From: Pedobacter changchengzhani
GTDB lineage: Bacteria; Bacteroidota; Bacteroidia; Sphingobacteriales; Sphingobacteriaceae
DNA: 64,000 nt
Direction: 5' to 3'
NCBI RefSeq assembly: GCF_004354365.1
Contig: NZ_SJCY01000002.1
Location: forward strand, 434,001-498,000
The notes below the pieces were generated by a model. That model worked only from the letters and a program-made list of their open reading frames with translations. It searched no databases and was not told the DNA's origin. Positions within the stretch are counted from its first letter, which is position 1, and each line of letters begins with the position of its first letter. Positions 25,835-33,591 of the stretch are shown here, one piece after another. Made by a program: the position numbers and the translations under genes.

Positions 25835-28800
25835 TTATTTCTGCAAATTCAACCCCTTCAAATACTCAGCTATTTTATTTTTATAATAATAATTTAAGTT
25901 GGGCGGTAATTTTTGTAAAATATCATTCCCATTTTGAAACTGCTTCTTATAAGCATCAATCATTTTTTTATACGATGGCGGAAATTCTGTTGCGGCTTTA
26001 CTTTCTCTCTTAGCATCTTCATCTTGCTCGCGTTCTGCTTTTTCGGCTTCTAATAATTTGGTCAATAAGTCTTTCTGGCGGTTCATGGTTTCTTGTTGCA
26101 ATTTCTTGTTCACCAAATCACTTTCCGTTTGCTTCATCTCTTTAATGGCCTCATTTAAATTACCCATTTTTCCCGAGCCGTCTTTATTGTCTTCACGGTT
26201 AATTTTTTCTAAAGCCTGGCGGATCATTTGCTGTTGCTGTGCCATTTTACCAAACGCTTTGCTCATTTCAGCTTTGCCAACCGTACCTTGATTTTGTCCT
26301 GGTTTTTGCATTTGCTCCTTAGCTTTTTGCATATTTTTGTTTAGTTGCTCTTGCATTTGCGAAAGCTCTTTCATGCCCTGCTTTTTCTTGCCTTTGCCCC
26401 CTTTCGCATTTTTTTGTGCGTTTTGCAATTGATTCAATGCCTCGCTTAACATCAACGTTAAGTTGTTTATCGATGTCATGGTAACTTGTTGGTACCGGTT
26501 GGCTTCGGCTGTTCTCCTATCGCTCAACTTTTCCAAACTCTTGTCCAAATTGAAGTTGATTTTATTCATCTCCTCATTCACGGTAGATTCTATTTGTGGC
26601 ACTCTTTTGCTTAACGAATATAAGCTATCGGCAATAGTTTTTAAGTTATCTTTAATTGTACGCTGTTTTTGTACGCTTGTGGTGTAGGCCGGATCAACCG
26701 AATTCATTTTTTTTAGCGCGAGCATTACCTTTTCCTGCTCAAAAGAAGTGTTTAGTAAGTTTTCTAATAAACGGCGAAGTTCTTTGGCATTTATGTTATT
26801 CTCCGTTTCCTCGCCTTGCTGTTGCGATTCTCTCATTTTTTTAGAAACTTTGCTCATTTCCTCACTTGCGCTTTGCTGTTTATCGCTAGCTTTCTGCGAA
26901 TCGTTTTTATCTAAAGCATCTTTAGCATCTTGTTGGTCTTTCTGAATCTCTTTTGTTTCTTTTTCAGGGTTTTCGAAAGAGTTGGGGCGATCAAGAGATT
27001 GATTTTTTTCGTCTAATTTTTTTAAATCTTCTTTTAAATCGTTCATTTCTTTAGTTAGCGCATCTTGCTTTTCTTTAAGGGATTTACTATCATTTTGCTT
27101 GTTTTTCGATTGTTCGGCGAGCTCTTTTTGTTTTTTGGCAAGTTCATCTAATCTATCAATGTTATTTTGCAGGTTTTGATCAAACTCCAACTGCTTATAC
27201 AACTCCAAAATTCTATCCAATTCGTTTTTAAGCGTTTTATTATCCAACTGCATTTTCGAAAGCTCGTCTTGCGTTTGGTCTTTATTTCGCTCATTCATTA
27301 ATTGCTGTAACTTTTCTAAAAGTTGTTTCGTTTTTTCATCAAGCACATTATCGAAAAGTTCTTTAATTTGCTTTTGTTTTTCTAACAATTCTTCAGGTTG
27401 TTCTTGATTTTCTTGTTGCTGTTCGCTATTTTTTTCGTTAAGTGCTTTTATATCTTTTACCGCTTCTTCTAATTGCTTTTGCTTATCCAACAATTCTTCA
27501 ATCTGCTTTTTATCTTCAAAAGAAATCTGCTTTTTGTCGATTAAATTTTCAGCAACCTTTTTGCTATCTTTTTCAATATTTGATGCCAATTTTATAGCCG
27601 ATTGTATTTTTTGTTTCAGTACTTGATTATTAGCATTTATTTGATCAGCACTTTCTTTCTTACTGGCTTGTTTAAATGTTTTTATAGTCGAGCGCGTAAT
27701 TTTTGATCCATTAACGCCATCATTATCGGCCACTTCAAAATAATATTCAATTTCTTGACCAGGTTTTATATCTACGGTTTTTAAATTCCAGAAATAGAAG
27801 AAAGAATTAGCGGTTAATTTGCTATTAATAGAAATATTTTTGGCTATAGTGGAAATTATTTTGTTGTTCTCTTTAATGTTGTATTTGAAACTCAATCTAC
27901 TAAAACCATAATCATCGGTTATTTGCCCAGTAAAATAGAGCGCTTTGGTGCTGATGGAGTCTGGTTTCTCTTCAATAGCAATACCCGGAGGTTGATCTTT
28001 AATAACTGTGATTTGATGTGTTAAAGAATCTTTTACTAAAATGTATTGGTTTTTAGGCGTAATGCTATATTTCGCATTGTTTTTTATTAGCGTACTAAAC
28101 GAAGATTCATCATTTTCTACATTTAACAAGTGTGAAATGTTGTTGAGTACGAAAATGAGCGCATTACTTTTTGCTGTTTTTAAATTCCAAGTTACCTTTG
28201 TGCCTTCGGGGATTAACATATCGCCAGCATTAGCGATGGTTTCTGCTTTTTTGCCTAAATAAGAGGGATAAATCAGTGAAACTGTGGCGCTCAATAACTC
28301 CGGGCGAGGTTTAACATTTATAGTAAACACAGAAGAACTAAAACCGCCACCTTTAAAAATCAGTTTTTTATCACCCTGTATATTTTTTAAAGTATAATTA
28401 AATTGGCTGATATTCAATTTTTCCAGTTTGTAAGTATTCTTGCCATCTTCCACATAAACTTCGGCCGGAAATTCATTACCCAATAGTTTGAGGTTTATAG
28501 TAAAATCATCACCCTGTGTAATGGTTAAGTTTTTATTTAAAAGCGAGAAGTTAAACGGCGCTTGTGGTGCAATGTATTCATCATATTTGATAAAACTTTT
28601 TGTACCTTCTTTTAAAATTGCTGGTGCAATTAGCGCAACCAATAATATTATTGTTAAAGGGATGAGGAGGTATTTTAAATATTTGCGGTTGTCTTTTATG
28701 CTAACAGCATTGTAAAAAGGGAACGGTTTTAAATCTAAAATTTTTTGATCGATGCTGGCTAAAATTAACTGATTGTGTTCTGAATTGCTTTTTGCTAAAT

Positions 28801-29152
28801 GATGTAACTGTAAAGTATTTAGCAACTTATCTTTAATATTAGCAAAATGATTTCCGATAATTATGGAAGCCTCTTCGTAAGAAAGATGCTTGGATAATTT
28901 GGTAAGCGCGAGTATAGGCCGTAAAAGAAAAACCGCGAAAGCTGTTAAAGATATGGCTACAAAGAAATAAAAAGTAATGGTTTTGAATGTAGCAGACGGA
29001 TTGAAATAGAAGAAACTTAAAAAAATACTAGTATAAAGCGCTAATAATAAAGTAGATACATAAATTGCTCCGCGCAATATTTTATTTAAATAAAATTTAC
29101 GGATGAACTCATTTATTTTTTCGAGTAATTCTTTATAATTATCGCTCGCCAT
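25835..29152 (-). CDS. DUF4175 family large membrane protein with extended coiled coils
   Basis: A 1105-residue protein. Two N-terminal membrane segments (about 20-50 and 55-80) and a third near 165-185 are followed by beta-rich extracytoplasmic domains (about 190-500). A very long charged coiled-coil region (about 520-1060) is rich in K, E, Q and N, and the C-terminal motif is FPPSYKKMIDAYKK. This matches DUF4175 proteins of Bacteroidota, which have no established function. It is upstream of ybeY in the same direction, separated by a repeat-filled gap. Confidence 0.85.
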   Translation of the reverse strand: MASDNYKELLEKINEFIRKFYLNKILRGAIYVSTLLLALYTSIFLSFFYFNPSATFKTITFYFFVAISLTAFAVFLLRPILALTKLSKHLSYEEASIIIGNHFANIKDKLLNTLQLHHLAKSNSEHNQLILASIDQKILDLKPFPFYNAVSIKDNRKYLKYLLIPLTIILLVALIAPAILKEGTKSFIKYDEYIAPQAPFNFSLLNKNLTITQGDDFTINLKLLGNEFPAEVYVEDGKNTYKLEKLNISQFNYTLKNIQGDKKLIFKGGGFSSSVFTINVKPRPELLSATVSLIYPSYLGKKAETIANAGDMLIPEGTKVTWNLKTAKSNALIFVLNNISHLLNVENDESSFSTLIKNNAKYSITPKNQYILVKDSLTHQITVIKDQPPGIAIEEKPDSISTKALYFTGQITDDYGFSRLSFKYNIKENNKIISTIAKNISINSKLTANSFFYFWNLKTVDIKPGQEIEYYFEVADNDGVNGSKITRSTIKTFKQASKKESADQINANNQVLKQKIQSAIKLASNIEKDSKKVAENLIDKKQISFEDKKQIEELLDKQKQLEEAVKDIKALNEKNSEQQQENQEQPEELLEKQKQIKELFDNVLDEKTKQLLEKLQQLMNERNKDQTQDELSKMQLDNKTLKNELDRILELYKQLEFDQNLQNNIDRLDELAKKQKELAEQSKNKQNDSKSLKEKQDALTKEMNDLKEDLKKLDEKNQSLDRPNSFENPEKETKEIQKDQQDAKDALDKNDSQKASDKQQSASEEMSKVSKKMRESQQQGEETENNINAKELRRLLENLLNTSFEQEKVMLALKKMNSVDPAYTTSVQKQRTIKDNLKTIADSLYSLSKRVPQIESTVNEEMNKINFNLDKSLEKLSDRRTAEANRYQQVTMTSINNLTLMLSEALNQLQNAQKNAKGGKGKKKQGMKELSQMQEQLNKNMQKAKEQMQKPGQNQGTVGKAEMSKAFGKMAQQQQMIRQALEKINREDNKDGSGKMGNLNEAIKEMKQTESDLVNKKLQQETMNRQKDLLTKLLEAEKAEREQDEDAKRESKAATEFPPSYKKMIDAYKKQFQNGNDILQKLPPNLNYYYKNKIAEYLKGLNLQK

Positions 29153-29296
29153 AGCTGTAAAAATAAAGATATATAAGTTTAATTTAAAAAGGGTAATTTG
29201 TAAAATTCAATTGTATGATAAAAGGTGTTTTTTTAAATGAATGCGCAACTTAAATGTAATTAAAGATTTTGCTTGCCATGATATGTAATATTTTAA

Positions 29297-30031
29297 ATGT
29301 TTAAATGGAATAACAACAAAGTCATCGCGCATCGTGGTGCATGGAAACTACACAAAGTCCCTCAAAACTCAATTGCCGCACTTAAACAAGCGATAAAATT
29401 AGGTTGCTATGGTTCTGAGTTTGATGTATGGATGACCGAAGATGGCATTTTGGTGGTAAACCACGATCCTGATTTTTTAGGTGTGGACATCGAAACTTCT
29501 AGCTATGCTCAGGTTTTAGCAAAATCGCATCCTAACGGAGAAAAAATTGCCACTTTAGAAAGTTACTTGTTAGAAGGAATGAAACAGTTTAGTACAAAAC
29601 TGATTTTAGAAATTAAACCCTCTCAAATAAATGCAGCACGCACTTTAGCAGTAGCTGAAAGATGTGTTGAGTTGGTGGTTAAACTTGGTGCTTCGGCATG
29701 GGTAGAATTTATTAGCTTTGATTATGAGGTTTGCAAAATGTTGATTAAACTGTTAACCAACGCTAATGTGGCTTACCTAAACGGCGATGTTTCTGCAGTA
29801 AAACTGAAACAAGATAAAATTACCGGGGCCGATTATAATTTAGAAATTTTTAAAAAAGACCCAAAATTTAATGTAGAGGCACATAAATTAGGGCTAACCA
29901 CAAACGTGTGGACGGTAGATAAACTGAGCGATATTCGATTTTTTTTAAACGAGAATGTAGATTTCATAACCACAAACGAACCAGAGTTGGTGCTAAAAGA
30001 AAGCAAAAAGCGGTTAAATCATTTAGATTAA
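29297..30031 (+). CDS. Glycerophosphodiester phosphodiesterase
   Basis: A 244-residue GDPD-family TIM barrel with no signal peptide, so probably cytoplasmic. Catalytic elements are IAHRGAW (about 11-17), EFDVWMTEDGILVVNHDP (about 39-56, metal Glu/Asp and catalytic His) and LILEIKP (about 101). The C terminus has NVWTVD and FITTNEPELV. It releases glycerol 3-phosphate from glycerophosphodiesters and sits beside phosphate-transport genes, but it has no copy of the Pho-like repeat found upstream of those genes. Confidence 0.92.
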   Translation: MFKWNNNKVIAHRGAWKLHKVPQNSIAALKQAIKLGCYGSEFDVWMTEDGILVVNHDPDFLGVDIETSSYAQVLAKSHPNGEKIATLESYLLEGMKQFSTKLILEIKPSQINAARTLAVAERCVELVVKLGASAWVEFISFDYEVCKMLIKLLTNANVAYLNGDVSAVKLKQDKITGADYNLEIFKKDPKFNVEAHKLGLTTNVWTVDKLSDIRFFLNENVDFITTNEPELVLKESKKRLNHLD

Positions 30032-30040
30032 CCGCTTTTT
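30005..30040 (+). terminator. GDPD terminator
   Basis: AAAAAGCGGTTAA (30005-30017) and TTAACCGCTTTTT (30028-30040) form a perfect 13-bp stem with a 10-base loop. The stop codon of the gene lies inside the right arm. Confidence 0.88.
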
Positions 30041-30186
30041 GTTAAATAATGTCTGTATATAATTAAATGCCTCCAAATTGAGGTTTTATCATTGTTTTTC
30101 GCACATCGCTAGCGTTAACGATTGGAGCGATATCTCTGGCTTGTCCGGCATGCAGTCTTTTGGTTTTTTCTACCAAAAAGATAAAG

Positions 30187-30202
30187 TCCCGAAATTTCGG
30201 GA
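30187..30202. repeat. Short perfect palindrome TCCCGAAATTTCGGGA
   Basis: A 16-bp perfect palindrome between the GDPD and phosphate-transporter genes, resembling other small dispersed palindromes of this window. Confidence 0.5.
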
Positions 30203-30263
30203 TTAAAACGCCCAAATACTATTTTTAAATAACTCGAATTATCTTACTGAAGAGCTATTTATT

Positions 30264-31274
30264 TTACTTTAATAAATAGATTACACCATAAATTAAAGCT
30301 GCCAGTGTTGCCGATACCGGGATGGTTAAAACCCAAGCCCATATCAGGCTAATGGTAACGCCCCAACGCACCGCCGAAACACTTTTAACTAAGCCCACAC
30401 CAACAATAGAACCTGTAATGGTATGCGTTGTAGAAACTGGAATACCAAAATGTTCGGTTATGCCCAATGTTACCGCACCTGCAGATTCTGCCGCCACACC
30501 TTCTAAAGCATTTACTTTGGTAATTTTGGTGCCCATTGTTTTAACAATTTTCCAGCCACCACTCATGGTTCCTAATGATATTGCCGAGTAACAGGCAATA
30601 GGAACCCAAGCCGGCATGGCTTCGAAATTTGGAATAACTTTAGATGCGATTAAAGCCGTAGCGATAATACCCATTACTTTTTGTGCATCGTTACCGCCAT
30701 GGAAAAAACTTAGCGCTGCTGATGATAGCAATTGCAAACGTTTAAACCATTTCTCGGCAGTTGCGGGCTTTGCGTTTTTGCAAATATTAATAATAATTAA
30801 TGTTATGATTACAGAAATAACCATCCCAATTACAGGCGCTAAAACAATAAAAGCAACGATTTTTATTACGTAGCCCATATTTACAGCATCTAAAGCACTT
30901 GCGCCAGTAATCATTGCATGTGTCATTCCTGCGCCAGCAAAACCACCAATTAACGTATGCGATGAACTTGACGGAATGCCGTACCACCAGGTAAACAAAT
31001 TCCATATAATGGCCGCAATAAGACCTGCTAAAATTACTTCTAACGTAATGTAGTTTTCAATTACAGTTTTTGCAACCGTATTGGCCACTTTATGATCTGT
31101 AAAGTAAAAATATGCAGCAAAGTTAAAAAGAGCTGCCCACAAAACAGCCTGAAAAGGCGTGAGCACTTTTGTTGATACTACCGTTGCAATTGAGTTTGCG
31201 GCATCGTGAAAGCCGTTTATATAATCAAAAACAATTGCCAGTATAATTACAACAATTAGTAATGTACTTACCAT
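30264..31274 (-). CDS. PiT-family inorganic phosphate transporter
   Basis: A 336-residue polytopic protein with about ten membrane segments and the two inverted PHO4 signature repeats: FDYINGFHDAANSIATVVST near the N terminus and SFFHGGNDAQKVMGI in the second half. GIPSSSSHTLIGGFAGAG and GIPVSTTHTITGSIVGVG are the paired re-entrant elements. It imports phosphate by cation symport. It lies 11 bases after the DUF47 gene, so the two form an operon, a common pairing. Confidence 0.95.
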   Translation of the reverse strand: MVSTLLIVVIILAIVFDYINGFHDAANSIATVVSTKVLTPFQAVLWAALFNFAAYFYFTDHKVANTVAKTVIENYITLEVILAGLIAAIIWNLFTWWYGIPSSSSHTLIGGFAGAGMTHAMITGASALDAVNMGYVIKIVAFIVLAPVIGMVISVIITLIIINICKNAKPATAEKWFKRLQLLSSAALSFFHGGNDAQKVMGIIATALIASKVIPNFEAMPAWVPIACYSAISLGTMSGGWKIVKTMGTKITKVNALEGVAAESAGAVTLGITEHFGIPVSTTHTITGSIVGVGLVKSVSAVRWGVTISLIWAWVLTIPVSATLAALIYGVIYLLK

Positions 31275-31285
31275 TTTTTGTTTTA

Positions 31286-31927
31286 TTAAGCGTTTTTAAC
31301 CAAAATAGTTTCAAGCACATTCGCAACATCTTCGCATTTGTCGGTTGCTTTTTCTATGGTTTGTAAAACTTCTTTATGTTTAATTAATTCAATCGCATTG
31401 GTTTCATACTCAAATAATCGCGCAACAGCCAAAGTGAATACATAATCGGCTTGGTTTTCGCCACTGTTTATTCGAATACATGCATCAGCAATTACACGGA
31501 TATTTTTGAAACTGCGTAATTCTTTAATTGCTTTATCAATATCGATACACATTTCTACCAATAATTCTGCTATTTTAACAACAGGCTCGCTAATGGTGTC
31601 CATATTGTACATCTGCATTTTATTGGCTGTACTATAAATATAATCGGCAACGTCATCCACTGCAGATGCGAGTTGATGTATATCTTCCCGATCAAACGGT
31701 GTAATAAAAGTTTTGCTCAATTCTAAGAAAATCGAATGGGTTATATCATCGCCCACGTGCTCAAGGCGTTCAATTTCTTTAAAAATTACTTTTCTTTTTT
31801 CTACGTCGGCCGTACTTACCATTTCTAATAAAGTATTGGCAATTTTTAAAGCATTGCTTCCGGCCTGCTCAAACAAAGGATGAAACTTTTTATCCTGTGG
31901 GGTAAAGAACTTAAAAACGTTGTTCAT
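31286..31927 (-). CDS. DUF47 (PhoU-like) partner of the phosphate transporter
   Basis: A 213-residue all-helical protein of the DUF47/PhoU-like family, with HPLFEQAGSNALK at the N terminus and acidic metal-binding-type segments ERLEHVGDDITHSI and DREDIHQLASAVDDVADYIY. Family members are thought to control the PiT transporter encoded next to them. It is the first gene of the operon; a TTAACA-N5-TTAACA direct repeat lies about 40 bases upstream of its start. Confidence 0.93.
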   Translation of the reverse strand: MNNVFKFFTPQDKKFHPLFEQAGSNALKIANTLLEMVSTADVEKRKVIFKEIERLEHVGDDITHSIFLELSKTFITPFDREDIHQLASAVDDVADYIYSTANKMQMYNMDTISEPVVKIAELLVEMCIDIDKAIKELRSFKNIRVIADACIRINSGENQADYVFTLAVARLFEYETNAIELIKHKEVLQTIEKATDKCEDVANVLETILVKNA

Positions 31928-31965
31928 GTTTTATATTATAAGATGTTGCAAAGCTACACGCCCAA

Positions 31966-31987
31966 TGTTAACTTAATGTTAACTTAT
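31966..31987 (-). promoter_or_regulatory. Pho-box-like direct repeat upstream of DUF47-PiT
   Basis: Two 11-base direct repeats, TGTTAACTTAA and TGTTAACTTAT (on the leftward strand TTAACA-TTAAG-TTAACA). An 11-base period of TTAACA-like hexamers is the architecture of PhoB/PhoP-type operators. The same arrangement occurs before the PhoR-like kinase. Confidence 0.6.
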
Positions 31988-32314
31988 AAATTATTATTAG
32001 ATATTATTTTGCCCAATGGTGGTACCTTAAACTTATAATCGTTTGTTTTACAGTTTTCTGACTTTCAATGGCTTAAGAGAATCGTTTTATTTTTTTTTGA
32101 AAACTGAAGGTAATATGCTTTTCGGTAACATCGGCCCCGCTTTCCTTACTGCCGAAATTTACGATAAATATCTTAACGGCATTCATCCAATCGGGTTTAA
32201 AAACTTAAGGTTGTGCTTAAAACGTAGGTTGTGTTTACCCAAAAGAAGCCAAGTTTTTAAAACTTGACTTTTTTCTCAACGTATTCTTTAATATCGTAAC
32301 GGTTAATAAAACCA
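31988..32314. other. Gap between the DUF47 operon and the sensor kinase
   Basis: About 330 bases without a convincing gene. A short open frame on the + strand (32043-32267) has no family features. The gap ends in a CAAGTTTT/AAAACTTG hairpin with a T tract. Confidence 0.4.
32250..32275 (+). terminator. Hairpin with T tract
   Basis: CAAGTTTT (32250-32257) and AAAACTTG (32259-32266), followed by ACTTTTTTC. It reads rightward, toward the kinase gene's end, where no + strand gene is known, so it may act as an end for a short unannotated transcript. Confidence 0.4.
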
Positions 32315-33340
32315 TTACCCTGCTTTTTGGAGGGTAAAAGCGAAGGTTGTGCCTATTCCAGGCGTACTTCGTACAGATATTGTTTGTTCGTGGGCTTCTA
32401 AAATATGCTTCACAATGGCCAAACCTAAGCCTGTTCCGCCAACTTCGCGGGCACGGTGACTATCAATACGGTAGAACCGTTCAAAAAGTCTAGGCAGGTG
32501 TTTTTCTTCAATTCCTATCCCACTATCGGTCACTTCAATTAGAAACTGATCATGCAATTCGAAAATTTTAATTGCAGTATCTCCATTTTCGACACTATAT
32601 TTTATGCTGTTTACGATTAAATTAATCATCACTTGCCTAATTTTCTCTCTATCTGCAAAAACCATAGTCGGTGCAGTATATTTATCCTTAAAAAATAATT
32701 TATTGCTTTTTATTTGTGCGCTATCTTCTAAGCTTTCCATCACATCTTTAGCCAAAACAACAAAATCAAATTTTTGATAGTTTATTGGCGATTCGCCAGA
32801 TTCTAGTTTAGAAATAGCATCTAAATCATTAATTAAATAACTTAAACGCTCTACATTTTTACCTGCTTTTTTCAAAAAAATCAGCGCTTGGTCTGGGTCG
32901 TCTATTAAACAATCTTGTAAAGTTTCTATATAACCTTGAATGGCAAACAAAGGTGTTTTAAACTCGTGCGATACATTTGACAGAAATTCCTTTCTAAATT
33001 GTTCTTGTTTTTTTAAAAGGTCTATTTCTTTTTTCTTAGCGCCGGCCCATTCCATTACTTCATGTTCTACATCGTTAATCGGGTCCGGACTAACATATTC
33101 GCCTAGTGCATCTTTTAAATCTTTACCCAGTTTTAAATTATGGATGAGCTTGTAAATAAGCTTAATTTTTGTATAAATGTATTTCTCTATTAAATAATAG
33201 AAAACCAAAAAACTGCTCAGAAATGAAACGCCAAAAGATATAGCTAAAAAATACCAGCTGTGTTGGAAGTAAAAATTTACCATTCCGATAGAAAGCGCCA
33301 CAGCCAAAGCGGTAAATAAAACAAGCACACTTAATTTCAT
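32315..33340 (-). CDS. PhoR-like sensor histidine kinase
   Basis: A 341-residue membrane kinase: two N-terminal membrane helices (about 4-25 and 30-52), a short linker, the HisKA box with [19 protein letters not shown] (phospho-His at about 126), then N box [11 protein letters not shown] and G boxes DSGIGIEEK and [13 protein letters not shown]. No PAS domain is visible. No response regulator gene is adjacent in the window, which is unusual for PhoR. A PhoR role is inferred from the Pho-like repeat upstream and the neighbouring phosphate operon. Confidence 0.85.
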   Translation of the reverse strand: MKLSVLVLFTALAVALSIGMVNFYFQHSWYFLAISFGVSFLSSFLVFYYLIEKYIYTKIKLIYKLIHNLKLGKDLKDALGEYVSPDPINDVEHEVMEWAGAKKKEIDLLKKQEQFRKEFLSNVSHEFKTPLFAIQGYIETLQDCLIDDPDQALIFLKKAGKNVERLSYLINDLDAISKLESGESPINYQKFDFVVLAKDVMESLEDSAQIKSNKLFFKDKYTAPTMVFADREKIRQVMINLIVNSIKYSVENGDTAIKIFELHDQFLIEVTDSGIGIEEKHLPRLFERFYRIDSHRAREVGGTGLGLAIVKHILEAHEQTISVRSTPGIGTTFAFTLQKAG

Positions 33341-33360
33341 GTTGCAATTTAAGGGTTTTA

Positions 33361-33382
33361 TGTTAACTGAGTGTTAAGCTTC
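33361..33382 (-). promoter_or_regulatory. Pho-box-like direct repeat upstream of the kinase
   Basis: TGTTAACTGAG followed by TGTTAAGCTTC; on the leftward strand this is TTAACA-CTCAG-TTAACA. The hexamers and 5-base spacing are the same as at 31966-31987, only 20 bases before the kinase start codon. Confidence 0.55.
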
Positions 33383-33412
33383 GTAGACTGATGGAATTAA
33401 ATTTGGCATTAT

Positions 33413-33535
33413 CGTCATGCTCAGCTCGACTGGGCATCCTAATGCTTTAGCAGGAAGCTATTTCGTAGCCTTTCCATAGCATTACGATTCCCGTTTTCAC
33501 GGGAATGACGGTTTCGCAAAATATTATTCTGCGAA
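33413..33535. repeat. Dispersed repeat with TTCCCGTTTTCACGGGAAT hairpin
   Basis: An intergenic repeat-like stretch with arms CGTCATGCTCAGCTCGACTG and CCCGT-TTTC-ACGGG (33491-33504) followed by AATGACGG. It ends in GCAAAATATTATTCT (33516-33530), which recurs exactly at 50294-50308 upstream of pdhA. Confidence 0.5.
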
Positions 33536-33591
33536 TGAAATTCCAAAATTGATTATGAGACAGCCTCTTTGCAATAATTTAGCGATTTAAT

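Noticed and set aside
30063..30218. Leftward open frame of about 50 codons with a protein-like reading (LVEKTKRLHAGQARDIAPIV...) between the GDPD and PiT genes
   Set aside because: It has no good start codon, runs through a palindrome, and its HAGQA part resembles a decayed copy of the GC-rich palindrome found in pdhC. It may be a gene remnant but I cannot name a parent.
32043..32267. Open frame of 74 codons on the + strand
   Set aside because: No family features, overlaps a hairpin with T tract, and stands in the upstream region of the DUF47 operon.
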